Positions 7,093-16,559 of a stretch of 64,000 nucleotides of DNA are shown in pieces. The position numbers and the translations under genes are program-made. Below the pieces are notes generated by a model. That model was not told the origin of the DNA. It made no database searches and saw only the letters and a program-made list of their open reading frames with translations. Each line of letters opens with the position of its first letter. Position 1 is the stretch's first letter. Source of the stretch: Thalassotalea sp. G2M2-11 (GTDB taxonomy: Bacteria; Pseudomonadota; Gammaproteobacteria; Enterobacterales; Alteromonadaceae); the NCBI RefSeq assembly GCF_017168195.1, contig NZ_JADNYL010000004.1, positions 186,001-250,000 of the forward strand. Direction: 5' to 3'.

Positions 7093-8955
7093 ATGAGATG
7101 TTTATTAATCGGGTGCTATGGCTTATTTTTGCTGTGTTTTAGTGGGTTGGCTACTGCGCAAGAGCAACCGGATAAGTCGCTTGCTCTTAGTATTGCTCAA
7201 ATAGAGCGATTATTTCTAGTTGATCCTGAATCATTATCAAGCTCAGTCATTGTTGATTTATCACGGGTTATTATTAAAAACCGTCAGTTAGTCAGTAACA
7301 ATACTTTAGCGAAAATGTTTAGTTTGTTATCTGATAGTGCAGCTAATAAGGGTGATTTAGACAAGGCACTGCAGTTTGCTCTTGACGGTGAAGAGCTATT
7401 TAATCTGGATAAGTCGTTGAAATTATCACTGCTGCTTAAAATCGCCAAGGGCAAGTATTTTAAAGGGAAGTACCAGCAAACGAAACGCATGGCAGATAGA
7501 GCGGTGAAATTAGCAGAGCAAATTGATGAGCCTATTTTATTAATCACAGCCATGGGTTATCGGGCGATGGCCAATGCCGTTATTGCTGAGCATCAATTGG
7601 CATGGGTGGATCTGCAACAGATTCAACAGTTATTAGATGAATATCAAGAGTTCAATGACCATATCAATTTACTGACAGTGATCGCTAATGCCCATTACTA
7701 TTCCGGTGCATACCAAACGGCGTTGCAGCTTTTTAATAAAGTCAAAAAAATAAGATTTGATTTAAAAAAGAACAACAATATCGATCTTACTTTTTATGAT
7801 ATCGCACGCTGTTATTTGAAACTAGGACAACTTGATGATGCTTTTTATGCATTTGATGCAGCTAAACGCTTTGCGAAACAAAAGCAGGCTCCAATAAGGG
7901 TGGCGTATGCTAAATTAGGTTTAGCTCAGGTACTCATCAAACAACGGAAATATCAACAGGCTCTTGATGACTTATTAGCGGCTAAGCAATTATTTCAAGG
8001 TCAAAATTTATCGCAGCCATATTTAACCACTTTAATTAATCTAGCCAAGGTGACGCAGCTGATTGCTAAACAAAGCGAAAGCTTGCAATATATTCAACAG
8101 GCTGCTGAGGTGGTAAAACACACAGAACTCACCGAAGAACAAATTGTTTTTTATCAAATGTTAGCGAGTATGTATCAGCAGCAAGGCGACTATCAGGCCG
8201 CTTTTGCTGCACAGGCACAGTACATAACTATGTTCCAGAAGTATAACCATCCTCATCAGCATAGTAATGATGATGGTGATGTGAACCAACTAGCTAACCA
8301 GAAAAATAGTGAGCTTGCATTAAGGTTGGCAGCAGAAGCTGAGTTAAAAAATCAATTTCAAGAGAAGTATAACCAACAAAGTAATTTGATTTTGAATTTA
8401 GTGATTGCGTTAATATTAGTACTGTCTTCATTAGTCATTCTAGCGCTGAAGCTAAGAGCCGTGCGTTTGAACCAGCAATATGATGAAATTGAAAAACCTA
8501 CCGATATTCTTGCCACCCCAACGCAAACAAAAAGTTTTTATCAGCATTATTTTAAGATGGCGAGAAAATTCGAATATCAGTTGTCGGTGGGCTACTTTTC
8601 AATTGATAATTGGCAAGAATTAACCTTTCAATTTAATAACAAAGTGATTGATGAGGTTAATCGAACAATTGCCACACTGATCAATGAACATAAAGGGGAG
8701 TTTGACCAAGTTGGCTTAATAAATCAGGGGGAATATTTATTTCTTGCCCCTTATCAATCTCCTGAAAAGCTTAAAGCAACATTTGAACAACTAACTCAAG
8801 CTTTAAAAGTACAGTTTTTTGCTAATTTAGGTGAGTTTTCATTGAAAGTTAGTTACGATTGTCAATCTCCTAATGTACAAGACATTGATCCTTATTTTTT
8901 CCTTTCTCGATTGAGTGAATCAACGAGAGCTGAATATAGCGGTTATAAAACGTAG
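7093..8955 (+). CDS. TPR-repeat membrane sensor with a degenerate GGDEF-like domain
   Basis: A 620-residue protein. Residues 1-22 are a signal peptide ending at ATAQ. Residues about 40-390 are tandem tetratricopeptide repeats, predicted periplasmic. One membrane helix follows at about 432-453, then a cytoplasmic region (485-615) with the size and pattern of a GGDEF domain. Where GGDEF should be, the sequence reads NQGEY (544-548), so cyclase activity is unlikely. The layout matches the periplasmic-TPR/GGDEF sensors common in Alteromonadales. The following small membrane gene overlaps its end by 41 bases, suggesting coupled expression. It may be a ligand-bound or scaffolding descendant of a cyclase. 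Confidence 0.75.
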   Translation: MRCLLIGCYGLFLLCFSGLATAQEQPDKSLALSIAQIERLFLVDPESLSSSVIVDLSRVIIKNRQLVSNNTLAKMFSLLSDSAANKGDLDKALQFALDGEELFNLDKSLKLSLLLKIAKGKYFKGKYQQTKRMADRAVKLAEQIDEPILLITAMGYRAMANAVIAEHQLAWVDLQQIQQLLDEYQEFNDHINLLTVIANAHYYSGAYQTALQLFNKVKKIRFDLKKNNNIDLTFYDIARCYLKLGQLDDAFYAFDAAKRFAKQKQAPIRVAYAKLGLAQVLIKQRKYQQALDDLLAAKQLFQGQNLSQPYLTTLINLAKVTQLIAKQSESLQYIQQAAEVVKHTELTEEQIVFYQMLASMYQQQGDYQAAFAAQAQYITMFQKYNHPHQHSNDDGDVNQLANQKNSELALRLAAEAELKNQFQEKYNQQSNLILNLVIALILVLSSLVILALKLRAVRLNQQYDEIEKPTDILATPTQTKSFYQHYFKMARKFEYQLSVGYFSIDNWQELTFQFNNKVIDEVNRTIATLINEHKGEFDQVGLINQGEYLFLAPYQSPEKLKATFEQLTQALKVQFFANLGEFSLKVSYDCQSPNVQDIDPYFFLSRLSESTRAEYSGYKT

Positions 8956-9469
8956 GCCTATTTATATGATATTTAGTGTTGTTGTTATCGGAATTTTTGT
9001 TGCTGTCAGCATTTATTTTTATTTCCGTGCTGAGAGTTTATATCGTCAGCTGATGATAGTGAAGAAAGAGGCGGCTGAGGCGAAAAAAGAAAGTAAACAC
9101 TTAACTGATGCGTTTGCCATGATGGCAAAAAAACATGAAGAATTTGCTCAAAGCCGCTATAAAAAAATTAAATCACTTGCCAAAGATGAGAAACATCTTC
9201 AGCTGTTACAACCCTTGCTTAATAACTATTCATTAATTTTTAGGGAAAGTATTCGGGGTAAAGGGCAATTACATAAAATTACCCAAAAGTGTTGTGAAAA
9301 CTTTGATAAAGGCCATTACAACCAGCTGACTACCTACATAAATAGGCAACAAGGGGAAATAAAGCGAGCCTGGTCTGCCAATAACCTCAAGGGCTTTATT
9401 TCACTGGTTGAAGCAATGTTAGTCGAGTTTGAAAGTGATATCTTGCCAAAAGCTGATAAAACATCTTGA
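8915..9469 (+). CDS. Small single-pass membrane protein with a cytoplasmic coiled coil, unknown function
   Basis: A frame of 184 residues starting at GTG 8915, inside the end of the TPR gene. A basic head (KRRP) precedes one membrane helix (about 18-37), then a charged helical segment (VKKEAAEAKKESKHLT) and a helical domain with a Cys-Cys pair (about residue 126). An alternative ATG at 8966 would start right at the membrane helix; the GTG keeps the positive head but has no strong ribosome site. I recognise no family. The 41-base overlap with the TPR/GGDEF-like sensor suggests it works with that protein. Confidence 0.6.
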   Translation: MNQRELNIAVIKRRPIYMIFSVVVIGIFVAVSIYFYFRAESLYRQLMIVKKEAAEAKKESKHLTDAFAMMAKKHEEFAQSRYKKIKSLAKDEKHLQLLQPLLNNYSLIFRESIRGKGQLHKITQKCCENFDKGHYNQLTTYINRQQGEIKRAWSANNLKGFISLVEAMLVEFESDILPKADKTS

Positions 9470-9490
9470 TTTATTCAGATGCTAAAATTA

Positions 9491-9542
9491 GGCAGTAGTG
9501 CTTTTTACTGCAAAATTCTTAGTTGATAGTGAGTTGCTATCA
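9491..9542. other. Two small hairpins between convergent genes
   Basis: GCAGTA/TACTGC (9492-9511) and TGATAG/CTATCA (9524-9542) form short hairpins between the ends of the small membrane gene and rep. Neither has a proper T run, so a role in ending transcription is only possible. Confidence 0.3.
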
Positions 9543-9554
9543 CCTGCTCATAGG

Positions 9555-11573
9555 TTACTTTTTCTTGTTCAATATATCACGCAAGTTTTCAACACCTTTG
9601 CGTGCTGAAGCTTGTTTATGCTCCTGACTTTTCTTGGTTTGTGTAATTTCCCAGTTTAAATCATCTTGCGGTAACTCATAGAGAAAACGACTCACCTCTG
9701 TACGGGCTACTTCACCATATTGACGGCGTTCTCTAGCATAGGTAAAGATTAACTCCCGCTGAGCACGGGTCACGCCAACGTAAGCAAGGCGGCGCTCTTC
9801 TTCTACATTATCTTCATCAATACTGGTTTGATGTGGCAGTAAGCCCTCTTCCATACCAATCAGAAAGACGTAGGGAAATTCCAGCCCTTTAGAGGCGTGT
9901 AGCGTCATCAATTGCACTTGATCGGCAAACTCCTCTTCTTCATTACGTTCCATCATGTCGCGTAACGTTAAACGAGTAACGATTTGTGCTAAGGTCATTG
10001 GTTCTTCATCATCCGTGCCTTCAAGCATCTGGGTGACCCAACTAAAGAGCTCAGTGATATTTTTCATGCGCATTTCGGCGGCTTTTGCACTAGGTGAAGT
10101 ATCATAAAGCCAATCTTCATAATTGATTTCACGGATCATTGAACGCAATACCGCAGCGGTGTCGCCACGTTCAGCATTGTCAGCTGTTTCAACCAACCAA
10201 CGAGTAAATGCCTGCATTTTGGCAAGCCCTTTGCCGGTAAGGTGTTGTTCTAAGCCTAATTCAAAGCTGGCAGCAAACATGCTTATTTGTCGCATATTGG
10301 CATAAGTGCCGAGCTTTTCGAGCGTCACCGGGCCGAGTTCTCGGCGGGGAACATTGACGATACGTAAAAAGGCATTATCATCGTCAGGATTAACTAATAC
10401 CCTTAAATAAGCCATGACATCTTTGATTTCAGCACGAGAAAAGAATGAAGTGCCACCGCTAATTTTGTAGGGAATGCGGTTTGTCATTAACGCTTTTTCC
10501 AACAAGCGCGATTGGTGATTACCGCGGTATAAAATGGCGTAATCCTTATAGTGACTTCGATTTAAGAAGCGATGGCCAATTAACTCACCAACCACTTTTT
10601 CGACTTCATGCTCCTCATTTTTTGCTTGTACAACGCGTAATTCCACACCGTAATCGAGCTCACTAAACAAGGCTTTATCGTATACATGCGGATTGTTAGC
10701 GATCAAAATATTGGCGCACTTTAATATCCGGCCACTCGAGCGGTAGTTTTGTTCAAGTTTGATCAGTTTTAATGACGGAAAATCTTGTCCAAGTAATACT
10801 AAGTTTTGTGGTTTAGCGCCACGCCATGAATAGATGGATTGGTCGTCGTCGCCAACAACAGTTAAGCGTCCACGCTCACCGGTGATCAATTTAACTAACT
10901 CATATTGGCTGGTATTGGTATCTTGATATTCATCTACGAGCATATAGCGAATTTTATTGCGCCAGCGTTCTCTGACTTCCGCATAATTCTTTAATAGCAA
11001 GGTGGGAATTAAGATAAGATCGTCAAAATCAAGCGCATTGTATGCCTTCATATGATGTTGATAGCGCTGGTAAAATTCAGCATACATTGCGGAATCTGCA
11101 TCGGGCGAAGATTTTATTGCCGCATCGGGCAACATTAAATCATTCTTCCAATTAGAAATCATGTTTTGTAATTTGCTGAGTAAGTCTTTATCACCATCGA
11201 GTTCATCGGCGGTTAATTCTTTCAATAATGCTAAGGTGTCTTGATCGTCAAACAGAGTAAACCCTGGCTTATAGCCTAGGGTTTTAATTTCACGGCGTAC
11301 TATATCTAAGCCTAACGAATGAAAGGTAGAAACCGTTAAACCGCGGGTTACATCGCGACCAAGCATGTTACTGACTCGCTCTTTCATTTCTCGCGCCGCT
11401 TTATTGGTAAAGGTAACCGCAGCAATATTGCGTGCTTTGTATTCACATTTTTGGATTAAGTAGGCAATTTTCTGACAGATAACCCCTGTTTTACCGCTGC
11501 CTGCGCCTGCTAACACTAAGCAAGGTCCGCTCACATATTTTACTGCTTCATTTTGTCCGGGGTTAAGTTTCAT
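9555..11573 (-). CDS. rep: ATP-dependent DNA helicase Rep
   Basis: A 672-residue superfamily 1A helicase (E. coli Rep 673) that helps replication forks pass protein roadblocks and restarts stalled forks. Seen in order: the Q-motif start LNPGQNEAV, Walker A GAGSGKT (about 23-29), [21 protein letters not shown] (motif II), [13 protein letters not shown] (motif III), QNYRSS (motif IV), [17 protein letters not shown] (motif V) and [18 protein letters not shown] (motif VI). The short MKLNPGQ start and the absence of a long C-terminal Tudor-like tail favour Rep over UvrD. rep also lies near ilvC in E. coli. Confidence 0.97.
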   Translation of the reverse strand: MKLNPGQNEAVKYVSGPCLVLAGAGSGKTGVICQKIAYLIQKCEYKARNIAAVTFTNKAAREMKERVSNMLGRDVTRGLTVSTFHSLGLDIVRREIKTLGYKPGFTLFDDQDTLALLKELTADELDGDKDLLSKLQNMISNWKNDLMLPDAAIKSSPDADSAMYAEFYQRYQHHMKAYNALDFDDLILIPTLLLKNYAEVRERWRNKIRYMLVDEYQDTNTSQYELVKLITGERGRLTVVGDDDQSIYSWRGAKPQNLVLLGQDFPSLKLIKLEQNYRSSGRILKCANILIANNPHVYDKALFSELDYGVELRVVQAKNEEHEVEKVVGELIGHRFLNRSHYKDYAILYRGNHQSRLLEKALMTNRIPYKISGGTSFFSRAEIKDVMAYLRVLVNPDDDNAFLRIVNVPRRELGPVTLEKLGTYANMRQISMFAASFELGLEQHLTGKGLAKMQAFTRWLVETADNAERGDTAAVLRSMIREINYEDWLYDTSPSAKAAEMRMKNITELFSWVTQMLEGTDDEEPMTLAQIVTRLTLRDMMERNEEEEFADQVQLMTLHASKGLEFPYVFLIGMEEGLLPHQTSIDEDNVEEERRLAYVGVTRAQRELIFTYARERRQYGEVARTEVSRFLYELPQDDLNWEITQTKKSQEHKQASARKGVENLRDILNKKK

Positions 11574-11684
11574 GCCATTGTAATACTTGGTTGACGAGGG
11601 CGGTGATTTTACCTTGTTTTATCCTTTGGCAAAATAATTTAATGCATTACAATGTCAGGATTCATCGATTAATGAGTAAAACAT

Positions 11685-11930
11685 ATGATCAACGCGAAAA
11701 AAATTGAAGATATCGCTAAGCAAGTGACCGAGTCGATACCGCCAAGTTTAAAAAATTTAGCCACAGATTTCGAAGATAAAACCAAAACGGTATTGCAACG
11801 TAAATTATCACAACTAGATGTGGTTTCTCGTGAAGAGTTTGATGTACAAACGCAAGTCTTGTTGAAAACGCGGGAGAAAATCGAGCAATTAGAAGCAAAA
11901 ATTGCTGAACTTGAAGCTAAATTAACATAG
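11685..11930 (+). CDS. ubiK: Ubiquinone biosynthesis accessory factor UbiK
   Basis: An 81-residue BMFP-domain protein closely matching E. coli UbiK (YqiC): the start MINAKKIEDIAKQVTESIP, the central VSREEFDVQTQVLLKTREKI, and a C-terminal coiled coil (QLEAKIAELEAKL). UbiK binds UbiJ and lipids and assists the soluble ubiquinone-synthesis complex in aerobic growth. It is shorter at the C-terminus than the E. coli protein. Its partners ubiE-ubiJ-ubiB lie 32 kb away in this window. It is divergent from rep. Confidence 0.93.
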   Translation: MINAKKIEDIAKQVTESIPPSLKNLATDFEDKTKTVLQRKLSQLDVVSREEFDVQTQVLLKTREKIEQLEAKIAELEAKLT

Positions 11931-12102
11931 TTTTACTGGTTGATATTTAACTGCAAAATTATTCTTTCATTAAAGGTGAAAGTGTAAAATCGAATTATTT
12001 GTATTTACTTTGCTGTGTTCTTGGATATTTGTCCTATACTTGGGGCCTCTAGTGCTGAAAAAGCGTGGTATAGGGATAATATAAATCCACAGGAGCAAGC
12101 AT

Positions 12103-12552
12103 ATGAAACGTGCAATATCAGTAGCATTAAGTTTTTTACTTTGTTTTTCAGCGGTAGGTAAAGATCGGTTAGAAGTTTATCAAGATTATGATTTAAGTAA
12201 TGAAATTATCATGCTAACCACAGTCAAAATAGATCCCAATATGGAAGATGTTTATCTTGCAGGGTTAAGTCAAACTTGGATCAAAGCGGTAAAATTACAA
12301 AAACAGTTAGGGTATATTAAAGATTGGGGCATTTACGGTAGTGATTTACCACAAAGTGGCGACTTTAATATGATCCTTTTAGTGAAATTTGCTAATGCAG
12401 CCGATTTAGAGCCGAATAAAAAACGTTATGAAGCCTTTATGAAAAAATGGGGTGAAGATAACAAGAAAAATTCTCAAAAGGTATCAGCTAAATATCCTGA
12501 GGTCAGAACACTTACTGGTCAGTATCGTATGAGAGAAATCTTGATGAAGTAA
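12103..12552 (+). CDS. Small secreted protein of unknown function
   Basis: A 149-residue protein with a signal peptide (about residues 1-19, KRAISVALSFLLCFSAVGK) and a good ribosome site (CAGGAG, 9 bases before ATG). The mature part alternates strands and helices, with the motif TTVKIDPNMEDVYLAGLSQTW and a Lys-rich C-terminal third. The pattern recalls a ferredoxin-like (dimeric alpha/beta barrel) fold, but no family is recognised with confidence. It stands alone and is followed by its own hairpin terminator. Confidence 0.65.
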   Translation: MKRAISVALSFLLCFSAVGKDRLEVYQDYDLSNEIIMLTTVKIDPNMEDVYLAGLSQTWIKAVKLQKQLGYIKDWGIYGSDLPQSGDFNMILLVKFANAADLEPNKKRYEAFMKKWGEDNKKNSQKVSAKYPEVRTLTGQYRMREILMK

Positions 12553-12563
12553 TCAAGGCTACA

Positions 12564-12596
12564 GGGTTATTAGTCCATCACTAATAATCCTTTGTT
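12564..12596 (+). terminator. Likely terminator of the small secreted protein gene
   Basis: Arms GGGTTATTAGT (12564-12574) and ACTAATAATCC (12580-12590) pair over 11 positions with one G-U wobble around loop CCATC, followed by a short T-rich tail. Confidence 0.55.
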
Positions 12597-12656
12597 ATGA
12601 TTTTTAGATAAAAATCAGATATAAAGTTTATACTCATTAAACGTTACTTAACAATG

Positions 12657-14540
12657 TTAGCTTTTCCAAGATGAGGCAAATGAAATAAACTCCTGGTTAG
12701 GTAATGGTTTAGACCAATAGTAACCTTGTCCTATTTGGCAGTTTTGCGTTTGTAGTAACTCCATTGTTTTTTGATCTTCTATACCCTCAGCTACATTTGT
12801 AATACCTAAGCTTTGACTCATCTTAATGATGGCTTTGACGATATGATAATCATGCTCAGAGTCGACTATCTTGCTGACAAATGAGCGATCTATTTTTAGC
12901 GTGCCGACGTTAAATTTATTTAAGTAACCTAAGTTTGAATAGCCTGTACCAAAATCGTCTATCGCAAAGGTGATCCCTTTACTGTGTAATTGATGGATTT
13001 GGTTTTGGATATGTGAAATATCGTCAATGATAATTGATTCCGTGATTTCTAATTCGACATAATGAGGTGAAAGGCCATGCTTTTGGAGCGCCTGTATTAC
13101 AATATTTGGTAAGTTGCCACGGCGAAAGTCAATGGGTGACAGGTTAATTGCTACCGTTAAATGGTGTAATCCTTGGTTATGCCATTGCGCGCAGTCTTGG
13201 CATGCTTGATTAATTAGCCATTTGGTCATTTGAACAATGATGCCTGACTCTTCTGCTAACGGTATAAATACTTCAGGGGAAATAAAGCCGCGCTCGTCAT
13301 GGTGCCACCTAAGTAAGGCTTCAGCTCCTATAATATGTTGAGTGCTTAAATCTACTTTGGCTTGATAATGAAGTGCTAGCTTATTTTGACTTATAGCCGA
13401 CTTTAGTGATTGTATAAGTGCATATTTATGTTCAGCTATCGCGCTCATTTGTTGATCGTAAAACTGGAAGCTGCTGGTATTTTTATTACTTGATTGTTGT
13501 AACGCTAGATGCGATTTCTGCCTTAAGCTCGCTAAATCTTTACCATCAAATGGGGCAATTGCCACACCAAGAGAGACTATTAATTCAACTTCATAATCAT
13601 TAATGATAAATGGCTGGTTGAGTACCTGAATTATTTGTTCAATGAAGCGTTGTTGTTGCTCGTGGCTTTTCGATACTTTCAAGAGAATAAACTCTACCCC
13701 TTGAAAGCGGTAAAGAGACTCGTCCTCATGAATGATTGAAGTGAGTCGTTTGGCTAATGCGATTAATAATTGATCACCATTATCATAGCCTAAAGAATTG
13801 TTAATAGTGCGTAAGTTATGAAGATCGAGTGTAATAAATGCCAGTAATTTATTTTCAATAGCTAATGTATCAAGTTGTTTTACTATGTGTTGGGCACATA
13901 TACGCTCATTCGGTAATAAAGTCAGGCTATCATAATTATTTAGTTTTTCAGTACGTTTGAGCTGTTGTTTAAGTTGGTGATTATTGCTCTGTAATTTGGT
14001 CATTGTGCGTTTTATATCTTGAATATAACGGTAAAAAATAACGGAAGTGAATAAGTAGATAATGGTGATGTCTGTTGCCCGAACAAAGTAATTATGGTTT
14101 TCGGTTATATTTAGGGTGATATAATTGTTATTGTGTGAATAAAGTAGAAAAAAAATGATGACAATAATAAATAATATTAAGGGTAGAGAAAGCAGAGGAG
14201 CGTTTAGCATTAGTGCTAATAGTATGATTGCAGGTAATGCCGTTAATGCCGTATCAAAGAGCCCTATGTTGTGCCATGCGAGATAGCTTACTAAGATAGT
14301 TAGGCTCCAGAGCATTAAATTAGTGACTATGCTTGCTGTATCGATACATGACCAATAGTATAAAAATGATACCCACCCTATACAAATCATTAAACCAATT
14401 TCTATTTCATCAAAATCAGAAAACAGAACTTGGCTGATAAGAATCGTACTCAGGCCAATTAACACTAATATCAAGGAAAGTTTAATGTGTTTGACCAATA
14501 AGAGGTTTTCATAATACGAAAGATGATTATTGACTATCAT
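12657..14540 (-). CDS. Membrane c-di-GMP phosphodiesterase (EAL) with a degenerate GGDEF domain
   Basis: I choose ATG 14540 (627 residues) because it overlaps the stop of the upstream cyclase gene as ATGA; the frame is open nine codons further. The N-terminal 190 residues hold several membrane helices, then a short coiled coil. The GGDEF domain is degenerate, with QGVEF at 280-284. The EAL domain is complete: EALLRW (407-412), the E-x-TE motif EITESII, DDFGTGYSNLGYL, KIDRSFV and AEGIED, so it should hydrolyse c-di-GMP to pGpG. It is the last gene of a four-gene operon with a cyclase, giving opposed activities from one message. Confidence 0.9.
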   Translation of the reverse strand: MIVNNHLSYYENLLLVKHIKLSLILVLIGLSTILISQVLFSDFDEIEIGLMICIGWVSFLYYWSCIDTASIVTNLMLWSLTILVSYLAWHNIGLFDTALTALPAIILLALMLNAPLLSLPLILFIIVIIFFLLYSHNNNYITLNITENHNYFVRATDITIIYLFTSVIFYRYIQDIKRTMTKLQSNNHQLKQQLKRTEKLNNYDSLTLLPNERICAQHIVKQLDTLAIENKLLAFITLDLHNLRTINNSLGYDNGDQLLIALAKRLTSIIHEDESLYRFQGVEFILLKVSKSHEQQQRFIEQIIQVLNQPFIINDYEVELIVSLGVAIAPFDGKDLASLRQKSHLALQQSSNKNTSSFQFYDQQMSAIAEHKYALIQSLKSAISQNKLALHYQAKVDLSTQHIIGAEALLRWHHDERGFISPEVFIPLAEESGIIVQMTKWLINQACQDCAQWHNQGLHHLTVAINLSPIDFRRGNLPNIVIQALQKHGLSPHYVELEITESIIIDDISHIQNQIHQLHSKGITFAIDDFGTGYSNLGYLNKFNVGTLKIDRSFVSKIVDSEHDYHIVKAIIKMSQSLGITNVAEGIEDQKTMELLQTQNCQIGQGYYWSKPLPNQEFISFASSWKS

Positions 14541-16126
14541 GACTGTTCTCTTCGCATTGCCAGCCAATCATGATAAAGACTGAAACATTTTTGGGGATTG
14601 GTTCGTTGTTTTTCTTTTGACCAGTACATTGCTTGATCAGCACATTCCAGCAAAGCTTTTAGCGATGTTTGATCATCAGGAAATAATGTGGCTCCTATAG
14701 AGGCAGTGACACTTAAACTGCTGTCGAGCTGAGGGATAAATAATGGTGCTTCGATAAGAGCGATGATTTTATCGGCGATATCTTTTAGTTCAGTTGCCGG
14801 TATATTCGGTAGCACGATGATAAATTCATCGCCGCCCCAGCGAGAAAGGATATCTCTGCGACGCATCCCTTTGGTCAATTGGCTAGCTACGTGTATTAAA
14901 ATTGCATCACCTGTTTCATGACCATGAATATCATTGATCGGTTTAAATTTATTTAAATCTAAGAGTAATAAGGCAAAAGGGGTTTTAGACTGGATCAATG
15001 CATTAATTTTTTGTTCACCGCCACGACGATTGAGTAGTTGCGTTAATTTGTCGGTGTTTGCTGTTTTATCTAATTGTTCTAATTGTTGTTTACGTTTGGA
15101 AATATCATGTAAGGTGATTTGATGATGCTCATTATAGGCATCGGTAATTGAAGCTGTAATGATGCATTGTACCCAAATTATCTCTTGGTTGTTGTTGATC
15201 AGCTGAAATTCACCGCTGGCAATTTCATCATTGGCAAAAGCCATCTCAACACAGTCATCAACAAGCGCTTGGTCGATAAATAACTCTCTCAGGTAAGGTC
15301 CATAGCTTCTTTTAAATGGTATATCGAGTTTTTTTAATAAATGTAAGAAAGCCTCGTTATATAACAAAATATTGCCTTTAGGCTCAGTTAAAATAATAGG
15401 GGAAGTTGATTGTTCAAATAGAGTGCGAAAATGCCGACTTAGCCGTTCAACTTCATCCCTTAAGTTGCGCTCTTGCTTGATTTGTTCCGCCGTTTTATCG
15501 AGTAACAGGTTAATATCTACGACTAAGGAACCTAGTTCACTGTGTTTATGATTGACAGGGATCCTTACTCGTTTTTTTGTCCCTGGTGTGATGTGGTGCA
15601 ACCTATCTGCAATCTGGATAATTGGACGAGTTACTACCACATAAGCAACAATGATAATAATTAACGTGACGATGGCCGTTTGAATACCAATAATAAAAAC
15701 ATTATCAAAGCTGATTTTATTGGCCCGTTTGGTGATCTCAACTAAATTAGGGGTTATCGATAGTGTGCCAACTACACGATCTGGTTCAAAAGGGGAAAAT
15801 ATTTTAAATTCTAAGGTATCTTTCGTTTTCTCATATAAGGGGGATGTTATCTTAAGTGAAGGGGAGACTAAGTCGACGCCTTTTACTATATCGTTAGTGA
15901 GTAAACCATTGACAACCTCCGTAACCATCTCTTGCTCTTCAAGATAAGTTGCGATCGAAGCCGTAGGCGATATAGTTGAGTGTAATTGTGTCAGTTTAGT
16001 TTTGCTAAGTGCTAACTCATTGAGGTAAGTGATACGATAAAAAATCAGTGTTGAGAGAAACCCAACAGCTGAAGCTGCAAAAATAACGACAATCGCAAGT
16101 CGAAACACTAGAGCACTTTTATTCAT
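14537..16126 (-). CDS. Membrane sensor diguanylate cyclase (HAMP-PAS-GGDEF)
   Basis: A 529-residue protein that should make c-di-GMP from two GTP. Order: membrane helix 1 (about 7-29), periplasmic sensor region (about 30-140), membrane helix 2 (about 143-165), HAMP, a PAS-like domain (about 235-345), a linker, then GGDEF. The catalytic RWGGDEF is intact (GGDEF 431-435), and RRRD just upstream fits the RxxD inhibitory site for product feedback. NTDKLTQLLNRRGGE opens the domain. Its 5' end overlaps the periplasmic binding-protein gene by 8 bases and its 3' end overlaps the EAL gene by 4. The periplasmic partner may deliver the signal to its sensor region. Confidence 0.92.
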   Translation of the reverse strand: MNKSALVFRLAIVVIFAASAVGFLSTLIFYRITYLNELALSKTKLTQLHSTISPTASIATYLEEQEMVTEVVNGLLTNDIVKGVDLVSPSLKITSPLYEKTKDTLEFKIFSPFEPDRVVGTLSITPNLVEITKRANKISFDNVFIIGIQTAIVTLIIIIVAYVVVTRPIIQIADRLHHITPGTKKRVRIPVNHKHSELGSLVVDINLLLDKTAEQIKQERNLRDEVERLSRHFRTLFEQSTSPIILTEPKGNILLYNEAFLHLLKKLDIPFKRSYGPYLRELFIDQALVDDCVEMAFANDEIASGEFQLINNNQEIIWVQCIITASITDAYNEHHQITLHDISKRKQQLEQLDKTANTDKLTQLLNRRGGEQKINALIQSKTPFALLLLDLNKFKPINDIHGHETGDAILIHVASQLTKGMRRRDILSRWGGDEFIIVLPNIPATELKDIADKIIALIEAPLFIPQLDSSLSVTASIGATLFPDDQTSLKALLECADQAMYWSKEKQRTNPQKCFSLYHDWLAMRREQS

Positions 16127-16559
16127 TTAATTGATATACCACTTTTAATTGCTTAGTTAGTTTGGATATTGGGATATAACCAATCGCATCGTTATTGTTA
16201 GTAATGTATTGCACCACTTGTTGTTCAGTATTTTTTTGTATTGACGGCTTCACTCGACCAGTAAAACGCAGTCTTGACCAATAGGCATTTATACTTGCCA
16301 GAGAACGCCCTACCAATTGATGATAAAATTGTTGCTTAATAGGCTGTTCGCCATCTAAATCAACAGGGACAGCTTTTTCACCATCCGGAAAAGCAACATA
16401 CTTTCCCATAAATAAATCAATGACTTCAGAGCGTGTCATTTGTTCAATTGGGTTTGCACTATTAACCACTACAACAATAGCTTCTTTTGCTGAAACAGCG
16501 TGTTGCCATAACGCAAAAGCAAGGCAGAGCAGGATTGAGCGATAGTAACAACGAGTCAT
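16119..16559 (-). CDS. Small periplasmic phosphate-binding-protein-like protein
   Basis: A 146-residue exported protein (signal peptide ending about residue 24, AVSA) with one lobe-like domain of the PstS/PBP-like superfamily: the conserved start VVVVNSANPIEQMTRSEVIDLFMGK and the GYIP segment near the end are typical. It is about half the length of a transport-type phosphate-binding protein, and no ABC transporter genes are adjacent. It overlaps the barrel gene (4 bases) and the cyclase gene (8 bases), so a sensory role, presenting a ligand to the cyclase, is more likely than transport. Its ligand is unknown. Confidence 0.8.
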   Translation of the reverse strand: MTRCYYRSILLCLAFALWQHAVSAKEAIVVVVNSANPIEQMTRSEVIDLFMGKYVAFPDGEKAVPVDLDGEQPIKQQFYHQLVGRSLASINAYWSRLRFTGRVKPSIQKNTEQQVVQYITNNNDAIGYIPISKLTKQLKVVYQLNE

